A stretch of 17,291 nucleotides of DNA. Origin: Alectoria sarmentosa (Eukaryota; Ascomycota; Lecanoromycetes; Lecanorales; Parmeliaceae). Below, piece by piece: positions 8,989 to 17,291 of the stretch. The DNA lies in the NCBI GenBank assembly GCA_009733775.1, contig WOGZ01000527.1, positions 1 through 17,291 on the forward strand. The letters are read 5' to 3'. Numbering within the stretch: position 1 is the stretch's first letter; each line of letters opens with the position of its first letter. The notes beneath the pieces were generated by a model that worked only from the letters and a program-made list of their open reading frames with translations, was not told the DNA's origin and ran no database searches. Both the position numbers and the translations under genes were made by a program.

Positions 8989-10170
8989 ATAAAAATAAAA
9001 GTAACGTTTTTATATACGATTTTTAAAAAAAGTTTACATATTTTTAATCGAATTTAAATTTAAATTATTTATCGATTATTTTATAATGCAAATATTAACG
9101 ATTTTAAAAGTTTATTGCGTATAATAAACTTTATATATATTCGCATTATTTTAAATTAAAATTACGTGATAATCGAGATTGAAATCGATAATTTGAAAAT
9201 TATAAATAAGAAATTAATCTTCGTTCACATTTGCATAAAAATTATGTAAAATTTAAAGACATTAAAAGTTAGCGATTGTTATTAACGATTTATATATAAT
9301 TTATAAATAAAATGTATTCGACGAGTTTTTTAATTACTATATTTTTTTAAGCGTTTTTATTTCAAATTAATAACGATTTAATTTACTTGTTAATAATAAC
9401 GACTTAAATTATTATAAATGTAAATTTTTTGAATTTCGAATAAAGACAACTTAAAAAAAAGATTTCGTCGATTTAATATATAACGAATATGCGTTTCGTA
9501 TCCTCATTTTAAATTGTTAATTTATCGACGAAAATTACGCGCCTTTAATTAATAATATCTCAATTTTTATGCTTAATAATTTAATTCTAATAAGGTTTTT
9601 AATAGAAACGAGATTTTTAAAACTTTTATCGCGTTTTAATATCTTCGTCACTAGAAAAGCTTGAAACGCCTTTATTAATCTTTAAAGGTTTGAGATTATC
9701 TTTCACGACTTGAAATATAAATTAACGAATGTTTTAAATAAAAAGATTCGTGAAAGCGTGTTTACTTTAAAAGAAATTCTCAAATTGAAAAGCGAAAATA
9801 ATAGTTTTTCTAAATACGAGATTTAAAATAAAGATAATATTTAATATTTTAAATATAAAAATGTGTACGTATTGAGAAAAGAAGTTATATTGTAAAAAGA
9901 AATTTTCTTTGACGAAGAAAGTGAAAAGCATTTATTTCACATAATAATTTCGAATTGTGAAAATCGTCGATTCGAATTCGATTCGAAACTCGAAGTATAA
10001 ACTTTAATATAAAAGAAAATAAAGATTGAGAAACAACGTTTCTAATATTTCATTTTAATGAAACAAGATTTTGATATTCGAAAGCTAATAACTATATCGA
10101 AGAATTAATGTTTAAAATTAATAACATTAAAACGAACATTTAATATTGTTATTAACTAATAAAAATTGAA

Positions 10171-10355
10171 ATAAAAACGAGGTTTTTATATCACGAAACG
10201 ACTTTTCTTATATAAAAATGCGAAAATAGAAAAGAATTATCACATATATAATTTATACTTTATAATTTATTATTTTATTTTATTTTTATTTCTTTTTTAT
10301 TTTCGCATTTTTATATAAGAAAAATCGTTTCGTGATATAAAAATCTCGTTTTTAT
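10171..10355. mobile_element. Fold-back (MITE-like) element with 65-bp inverted arms
   Basis: The left arm 10172-10236 and right arm 10290-10354 are reverse complements with only three mismatches, all transitions (C/T or G/A), around a 53-bp AT-only-like loop. The arms extend one more base on the outside (10171, 10355). All CpG sites in the arms are kept. TA dinucleotides at both outer ends would fit a Tc1/mariner-type TA target duplication, but in such AT-rich DNA this means little. No transposase is encoded; if it is a transposon it is a MITE that moved with help from elsewhere. Confidence 0.7.
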
Positions 10356-12404
10356 TAAAAATCTTGCTAAATTTAAACGATTTATTTTTTGTTTATTAAT
10401 TAATTAAGATTTAAATATAACGAATTAACGACGAAAGTTTATTTTATTGAAAAAATGAGTAATAGTAACAACGAAATATATAAGATTTTAATATTTAGCA
10501 AATTCGTTAAATGTTATTCGACGTTTTATAATTAAGATTTAAATGAATTTAATTAAACGATCTTTAATCGATGTGTTAAAAATATACTATATTTCATTAT
10601 CGTTTTTTTTGAAAATGATGAGCATTCGATAAATATCACGAATAATAATATAAAATTAATTCACGATTTTTTTAATGCGATTATATAATATATTAATAAA
10701 AATTCGAAGAATTTTAATTTAAACACGTTTTTTGTAAAATAAATAAAATGTGATTGTTTCGAAAGAAATAAAATTGATGTAAATCGATTTAAGAAATATA
10801 AACATTTTGTTTAAATGTTATAAAAGAGAATAAATTTGAAAGCGCTTTAACGAATTTAAAAAAAGTATAAATATCGATTTTTAAATATGTTTACAATAAA
10901 AACTCGATGTCTCTTTTCTCGTATTTAACGTAGTAAGCTTTTTATATTTAAGCGTCTTTAATATAATTTCATTTTAATATCATTTTTTCACATTTTTCAT
11001 TTTTTGAATTTATATTCGATTTTTAATAATTTAATAAATCTCTTTTTTTATCGATTAATAAATTTATATATAAAATATCTTTTATATTATTATCGTCGTT
11101 ATTAACGTATATAAATTAAAAAGCGTAGAAAAATTTTTAAATTTTTATGATATCGAACGTTATTTTTAAGATCGTATTAATTAATGCTATAATTAATAAC
11201 TTAATAAAAGTTTTTAAAATTATATCGATTATTAAAAATAACATCGATTGAGATTTCGTAAATAAGTGATAATTTAATTATAAAAAATCTTTATTATAGT
11301 TTTCGTCGTAGTAATAATTTTTAATAAAGATTAATACTTAATCGAGTTAGTAATAAAATTAATTATATCGAAATAATGTTTACATTAATATCGAATATAA
11401 AATAAGCGACTCGTTATATAAAAACTTTATATTATTCTCGATCACGAACTTAATTACTATATTTATATATAAAAAAGTAAATACGTTTACGTTTTCATTT
11501 AATTTTATTACGCTTAATTATAAATAATTTATATTAAAACGCGTAAAAGTTATCGCATTGAATTATAAAAGTCTTTTTAAAAAGATAATACGAAAAATCA
11601 CTTACGTATTTAAAAAAACTTAAATAATTATTATTAATAAACTTATATATCGCTTAAATAAAAAACGATTTAAATAATCTTTTAAACTTAATTAAAAATC
11701 GTGAAAAAAATGATTAAAACTTTATAAAAACGTTATAATAAACGTAAAAAGCTTTAAAATCTCATTATTAAAGAATTTATTCGCTTATTTTTTATATATT
11801 CTTTTTTAAAATTTAAATTATCTTTAAATGAACGTATTATAAAATTTATATAAATAATGTTAAATATTATAAATGTCGCGTATATTAAAAAAGTTAAATT
11901 AAAAATCGTTTTTATTAATGCGAAAAATATAAATAATTTAAATGAAAATAAATGCTAATATATTAATTTAATAAATGTTATTTTTATTAAAATTTTCGTT
12001 ATACGAATTAAATTATTCGCAATAAAAAAGCGAAATATTGTGTAAATTATATATATAAAAAACCTATTGCGATTAATTAATTTTTTATATAAGTTATAAT
12101 ATTTATAAACTTTAAATCTAAGCTCGTTTTTTATACGTATACGAAAAAAATGAATAAAAAGCTTAAAAATGAAAATGTACGTTAATAATAATAAAAATTT
12201 AAGAGCTTAATAATATAAAAACGATATATTATAAAAATTCTTTTTATCGTCAAAAGAAGAAAAAATATATATAAGATTCGAGGCGAAGAAATAATTTTTT
12301 AAAAAGATAATAATAAAAGTTATAATATTTAAAGCTTTGAAAACTATTATATTTACGTTAAAAATGATATAAAATTAAATTATATCGATAATTGTGTAAA
12401 ATAG

Positions 12405-12616
12405 TATTAAATTTTAATTTATTATAAAAGTTGCTTAATTAAATGCGAAGATTTATTTTTTAAATTAAATTATAGCGTAATATTAGCGAGCGAGATATTC
12501 TTTTTTATTAATATATTATTTTTAAAAACTTTTATCGAGTTTTTTAGAAATTAATTACTAATTATAATATATATATTATTGTTTAATCACGCATATTTAT
12601 TATATTTTCTTTAATA
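12405..12616. repeat. LTR-like repeat of element 2, left copy
   Basis: 212 bp, sharing the long core AATTTTAATTTATTATAAAA and the AGCGAGCGAGATATT-like block with the right copy. It carries about 30 extra bases around 12530-12560 that are missing from the other copy. Most aligned differences are G/A or C/T. Confidence 0.65.
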
Positions 12617-14261
12617 ATTTTAATTTCTCAAACTCTCATTATCGTTATACACGATAGCAAAAAAAGTATATTCGATTAATAACAAATTATCATAAAAAAA
12701 AAATCAGTGATAATTATAATTAATTCTCATTTATTTACGAATCTTTTTAATTATTTTATATCAATTATTCGATTGATTATTATTTTGAAAGAGAGACTTT
12801 TATCGATTCGAGACGTGTTTGAAAAAAGAAAAGAGATAGTAAACGTATAATTTAAATAAAAGATTATAGTATTCGTTGTGCAATATCGTCGTGTTTATAA
12901 AAATACGAAATAAAAGAATTGTAGCGAAGTTATAAACGATAAATATAAGTTATATTCGTATTTATAAGCGTAATTTGAAACGACGAATTTGATTTTAACG
13001 ATTAATATTAAATATTGCGCGCATTCATTATTTAAAATATTATGCATTAATTATATATTTTAAAACTATTTCAAATAATCATAATTGTAATTATATATAA
13101 CATTTATTTTAACTTTAAATATTAATTTTTATAAATTATTATTTCGTTGAGAAATCACGATTTTTGATAATATTTTTGCATTTTTTAAATATAATATACA
13201 TTTATTTAATGTAAATCTCTCGTTTTATTAATTAATTTCATTTATATATCGCTATAAATTACATATCTTTAAACGTTATAATCATTTTTTTATATATATT
13301 TATTCGAGTTTAAATTAAAATTGCTAAAAGATTATTTTAACGTCTCAATTTTATATTATCTTAATCATAACATCGTTTTTTTAAAATTATGAATTTCGAT
13401 TTCGTTTTGCATATATATAAGTTTGCGTTTTATTTTCTTTAAAACTCGATATCAAAGTAATATATATAATTTCAAAATTTATTCGATATAATTCGTATTA
13501 ATAATAAATTTTCGTAAATTATTTTTAATAAAGTCTTATTTTATAAATTTAATATTTTTTAAAAACTTATATAATTCGTTTATTTAATCGTCACAAAATT
13601 CTTTTCAAATTTTAAACAATTAACGTTTAAAATGTTTAAAGTTTTAATAACATTTTAAATAATAACGTTTATTAAATTTTCGAATAATGAATATATAATT
13701 ACGTATTTTAATTTTAAAAAAGCTCTCATTCGTAAATATAACTCGTATTAAATTTTTTATAATTTAATATAAATGTTATTTTACTTATTTAAGTTTTTTT
13801 CGTTTATTAATTTATAATATTAAGAATTTAAAATATATAATATAACGTCGAAAGTCGATTTTGCGAAGATATTTACGTATAATAAATTCAAAAATCTATA
13901 TTTTCAAATTTGCAGTTAAAAGTATATAATTTTATCGACGTTCATTTTAAGAACTTGTTATTACACGAATCAAGAATTTAAAATTTCGTGCGTCAATTTT
14001 TTTAATGAGCGTGAAATAAATTTTTTATTATATCGCGTAATTTTAGATTTGAAAATGCGTTTAATCATTAAAATAAAGATTTCGATAATTAATTTAATTT
14101 GTAAAACGATTTCATTAAGTATATTATTACGATTTATAATATATATGCGTTATAAAGTGATTAAATACTTATTAAGTATATATTATTTCATTTTATGAGT
14201 GAGTTATAAAAAGAAAGAAACGCGAAAACGCGAAAATCGCGTAAATTCGTTATTTTAAATT

Positions 14262-14687
14262 ACGATTACTAGTACGTAATATTAACATCGTATGTGTTAA
14301 AAATTTAAAATTTTTATATACGATAATTATATAAATAACGATACGATTAATTAATTTGCGAACAACGATAAATTTTACTGCGTTAATGCAATGTAACAAT
14401 ACGATCTCGAAGTAAAAATATATTTTAATACGATTTACAATATCGCAATGTTTGTGATATCGTGTTAAAATCATAATCTGAAATAAAGAGATTGAATCGA
14501 ACGAAATTAATGAGATTATAATTACTGCTGCGCTAATAGCTTAAAATCTCGAAGTAAAAATGTATATTTTAATCGATTTATTGTATCGTAATGTCTATAA
14601 TGTCGCGTTAAAATTATATAATTTAAGATAAAAAGACGTCGAAGTAAACGAGAGTATTATTAATGTTGTTAATGCTAAATCGAATTT
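14262..14687. repeat. 142-bp tandem repeat, two clear copies and one diverged
   Basis: The copies at 14404-14545 and 14546-14687 both start ATCTCGAAGTAAAAAT and continue with a matching order of motifs (an ATCG/TCG-AATGT block, GTTAAAAT, a GATT/GACG block, a TGCTGCG or TGTTG block near the end). A more diverged third copy appears to precede them from about 14262, sharing TCGTATGTGTTAAAA and ACTGCGTTAATGC motifs. It lies inside element 2. Confidence 0.6.
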
Positions 14688-14714
14688 TTTATACTATAAA
14701 CTTTATGTAAACAC

Positions 14715-14862
14715 GTATACGACAATGCGTTATCAAGTTTTTTTTAAACATTTTTTAAGATTTTTTTAAACATTTTTTAATACGAAAAGTACACGATAAT
14801 GCGTTATTAAATCTTTTTCAAACATTCTTTAAATTCTTTTTAAACATTTTACAATATAATAA
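14715..14862. repeat. 74-bp tandem duplication with T-rich subrepeats
   Basis: Copies 14715-14788 and 14789-14862 begin GTATACGACAATGCG and GTACACGATAATGCG. Over the first 22 bases all differences are C/T and every CpG is kept. Each copy continues with two shorter subrepeats of the form TTTTTAAACATTTTTTAA. It lies inside element 2. Confidence 0.65.
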
Positions 14863-15163
14863 TTATGCGAGTTAATTATAATTGAATAACTATAAACGAT
14901 AATATTTTTTTTATAACATTTTTTTTACGAGATTTGTTCAAATTGTATATTATTTTTGATTTATAATAATTATGTGAAATTAATATAAAAAAGTGAATAA
15001 AATACGAATATGTGATATAAAATTTATTTACTTTCAATTATAATCTTGCAGAGAGTTTTTTTATAAATAAAAAAATCGAACGATCGATTTTTAAGTTATT
15101 CGATTTTCGTTTAATGTTTTTAATTATTATTTAAATATGGCAAGTTATAATGTTTCGAATTTC

Positions 15164-15300
15164 ATTTAATATAAATAAAGATTTATTTAATATTTCGATT
15201 ATTTATTTAATATAAGTAATATATTATCATATTTAATTTAATTTAATATAAGTAATAAGTTATTATTTTTAATTTTATTTAATGTGAGTATCAAATTATT
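15164..15300. repeat. 36-bp tandem repeat, about 4 copies
   Basis: The motif ATTTAATATAAGTAAT or a close variant starts at 15164, 15205, 15241 and 15277, spaced 41, 36 and 36 bp. The last copy has ATTTAATGTGAGTAT, possibly a less mutated version with two G where the others have A. It sits just before the right LTR of element 2. Confidence 0.6.
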
Positions 15301-15351
15301 ATTTTATTTATTTATGATTTACGAGAAAGTGATTTTAAAAAAGAAGATAAT

Positions 15352-15531
15352 TATCAAATTTTAATTTATTATAAAAGCTGCTCGATTAAATACGACGATT
15401 AATTTTATAAGTTAAATTATAACGCAATATTAACGAGCGAGATATTTTCTTTTATTAATATATTGTTAATTCTTAATCGTAATATATATATTATTATTTG
15501 ATCACGTATATTTATTACATTTTCTTTAATA
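15352..15531. repeat. LTR-like repeat of element 2, right copy
   Basis: 180 bp. It matches the left copy from TATCAAATTT to TTTCTTTAATA, including the ACGAGCGAGATATT block and the ATCACGTATATTTATTACA block. It lacks the roughly 30-base insertion seen on the left. The last few bases of the boundary are uncertain. Confidence 0.65.
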
Positions 15532-16839
15532 AATAATAAGGTTTTTTTTCAATAAAGCTACGTAATAGCTAGATAATTATAAAATTTATAAACGTAATTG
15601 CGAGTTTAAATAAATAAGTTGCTAAATAAATTAATAATTAAAAAAAAAAAAAAGAATAAGAAAAATTTGCGAGTATTTAAAACTTTTATCAAATATATTA
15701 TTAAACATATTAAATATTTATTAAATATGTTATTAAATATATTAAATCTTCGTCTTAATTGCGTGATTTATAATTTAATAAACGATTTAAACGAGTTTTA
15801 TTAATTTACTTTAAATGCTTTCGTCTTTATAATTACTTTCTCTTTTAAAAAATTTAATTTTCAAACTTTAACATAATTGCGTGTTGTTATTAAATATTTA
15901 TAAATTTATTAAATTTATATATATTATTTATTGTTAATTATAATATAATTTAAATTAACGTATGTTACGTTAATGCATTCAAATTGCTTATTTTAAATTT
16001 TATAAATATTATTATTTTAATTAATAGAAAACGAGTATATTATCGTTATATTGCGATATATTATTATCATTATTACGAAACGCTATTATCGTTATTATCA
16101 CTTTTTAATTATTATAATTTTATTATTATTATTATTTAAAAGTCGCGTTAATGAATTTAAATCTCACTTTTATTTTAACTTTTTATTTTTTTTAACAATA
16201 ATAATATTAACATTAACATTAACATTAATAAATATTAAATCTTTTTTTAAATTTATTATTTTATTTACGTTCGTCTTTATCGTAATATCGCGATAACGAA
16301 TTATATATTATCGCAATAACGTAATATATATATTAATTAAAATAATAATTAAATAAAATTAAAATCGCTTAATTAAATTAATTTCATTTACAATAAACAT
16401 TTTAAAAGAATATTTAATTATATTTTTTGAATATACGCAATTAAATATAAAAGAAGCGAACTTTATAAAAAAATATATTAATATATTATTAATGTTTTTT
16501 TAAAGTACTTCTCGCGTTCGTGATTTTGATAATTATTTAATTTATAAATTAAGACGTAACAATGCGAGAATTTTAATTTATAAATATAATTATTATCGTT
16601 ATTATTATTTTTATTTATATTATTGTTAATAAACATTTACATTTATTTTAAAAACGTGTTTAATTAAGAAAACTTGATAATTCTCTTTAATATTATTATT
16701 ATTTTCGTTTTTATTTTTACTTTTATTATTATTACTGCTATCGCTTTTTTCTTTATTTAATAAAATTTCTTATTTAAAAAAAATGATAAATGATTAAAAA
16801 AATTGCGTTAATATATATTAAGTTTTTATTTATATGCGT

Positions 16840-17042
16840 TGTTAAAATTGATATAAAGTTATATTATATGAGTATATTGAATAAAATAACTAAGTGAAAA
16901 GAAAATATATATATATAAAAAAACATTTATATAAATGTAAATGCCTTTATTAAGACACGTTAAGCTCAATCGAGTAATTTTAAAAAAATGTGATATTAAA
17001 GAAAAGTTAATTTTATTAAAAATGTAAAATACGCTCGTAACA
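16840..17042. repeat. Third LTR of the element 1 family, probably a 5' LTR running off the window
   Basis: It starts TGTTAAAATTGATATAAAG and ends AATACGCTCGTAACA, matching both ends of the element 1 LTRs, while the middle is diverged and longer (203 bp). Flanking 5-mers (TGCGT and TTATT) do not match, so it is not a simple solo LTR. The bases after it (TTATTTCTCTT, then GCGATA...CGTTATAA) resemble those after the left LTR of element 1. This suggests that 17043-17291 is the start of the internal region of another copy. Confidence 0.6.
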
Positions 17043-17160
17043 TTATTTCTCTTTTTTAAAAAGCGATATTTTAGCGTTATAAAAATCGAAGAAATGTGTT
17101 TATAATTTACTTTATATCTTCGAAATCTTTAATTAATAATTATTTTCAATTGAAGAAGAT

Positions 17161-17185
17161 TAATAATAATAATAATAATAATAAT
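17161..17185. repeat. (TAA)8 microsatellite
   Basis: Eight perfect TAA units, within the presumed internal region that follows the third LTR. Such tracts are common in AT-rich decayed DNA. Confidence 0.85.
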
Positions 17186-17291
17186 ATATCGTAAGAATTT
17201 TTTTGATAACATCGTCGATATTATAATGTTTTATCATTTTAAACGTTTAAAAATAACGTAATTTAATAAAAAATTAACGTTATAATCGTCG

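Larger units (their letters stand above)
12405..15531. mobile_element. Decayed LTR retrotransposon remnant 2, about 3.1 kb
   Basis: It is bounded by direct repeats 12405-12616 and 15352-15531. Their sequence is unrelated to element 1, but the ends are of the same style (TATTA or TATCA at the start, TAATA at the end, as expected if TG...CA ends lost G and C to transitions). Flanking 5-mers are AATAG (12400-12404) and AATAA (15532-15536), again a candidate target duplication with one G/A change. The internal region of about 2.7 kb shows no surviving protein motif and contains several tandem repeats near its right end. Confidence 0.6.
4975..17291. other. Gene-free AT-rich block with RIP-like mutation pattern
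   Basis: The whole right part is extremely AT-rich, almost without GG or CC, and carries no credible gene. Repeat copies inside it differ almost only by C/T and G/A. Remaining C is mostly in CpG: in eight lines sampled by eye (starting 6421, 7681, 8101, 9121, 10441, 11101, 12661, 13861), 28 of 44 C were followed by G. Known background: RIP in Pezizomycotina mutates duplicated DNA by C-to-T, leaves such AT isochores, and usually prefers CpA. Between the annotated repeats (4975-6082, 6245-8822, 8994-12399, 12617-15351, 15532-16839) I see nothing but decayed DNA, with no surviving reverse transcriptase or transposase motif. Confidence 0.85.

Noticed and set aside
9710..9756. 9-bp inverted repeat CTTTCACGA / TCGTGAAAG with a 29-nt loop
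   Set aside because: Too short and isolated in AT-rich DNA to be called a functional structure.
9480..9760. Slightly less AT-rich stretch, examined on the minus strand for reverse transcriptase or RNase H remnants
   Set aside because: No frame gave a convincing motif even when allowing for C/T and G/A changes. I would not assign it.
16206..16229. ATTAAC hexamer repeated almost four times, thought of as a decayed telomere array
   Set aside because: C/T or G/A changes cannot turn TTAGGG or CCCTAA into this unit, and it has too few copies. It is a small simple repeat.
14250..16296. Open frames of 61-81 codons in the AT block (14250-14474 minus, 15619-15804 plus, 16051-16296 plus)
   Set aside because: They are made almost only of Ile, Lys, Leu, Phe, Asn and Tyr codons as expected from base composition, have no motif, and overlap repeats. 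They are chance frames.
4975..17291. Mitochondrial origin of the AT-rich block
   Set aside because: No mitochondrial genes, tRNAs or rRNAs appear in 12 kb, CpG is strikingly frequent, and the block is continuous with a nuclear-type gene containing spliceosomal introns.
4975..17291. CRISPR array or prokaryotic mobile element
   Set aside because: No regular repeat-spacer structure is present, and introns plus RIP-like decay point to a fungal nuclear genome.

Overview
The window looks like nuclear DNA of a filamentous ascomycete (Pezizomycotina). The single recognisable protein gene has eight short introns of 46-65 bp with fungal-type splice sites. It sits beside a long AT-rich block with the marks of repeat-induced point mutation (RIP): almost only C/T and G/A differences between repeat copies, no coding capacity, and decayed transposons. 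The species cannot be told from this sequence.

Layout. Positions 1-320 hold three families of short tandem repeats (12-, 13- and 7-bp units). Positions 321-1585 are moderate-GC DNA without a clear gene; an open frame ending at 1126 may be a remnant exon with a C-x2-C-G motif. Positions 1641-3683 hold a nine-exon gene for an amino-acid/choline/GABA-type permease. I could rebuild every exon boundary (535 codons), including one 24-nt exon and one GC-AG intron. One in-frame TGA at codon 173 makes it a pseudogene, or a very recently broken allele. Positions 3684-4747 are non-coding, with an LTR-like relic at 4209-4486. A 22-bp minisatellite of about eight units (4748-4924) lies just before the composition changes.

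From about 4975 to the window end (12.3 kb, truncated) there is no gene. The DNA is strongly AT-rich with almost no GG or CC. The C that remains sits mostly in CpG (28 of 44 C in eight lines counted by hand). Within it I find two LTR retrotransposon remnants, 6088-8988 and 12405-15531. Each has a pair of direct-repeat LTRs and a candidate 5-bp target duplication differing by one G/A. A third LTR of the first family (16840-17042) probably opens another copy that runs off the window. There is also a 65-bp-arm fold-back element (10171-10355) and three sets of tandem repeats (14260-15300).

How it fits together: this is a border between a gene-bearing isochore and a silenced transposon block. The mutation pattern is C-to-T in every context except CpG. 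CpG sites are kept between repeat copies while the neighbouring G and C decay. That CpG-sparing signature is the most unusual thing in the window. No novel multi-gene system is visible.
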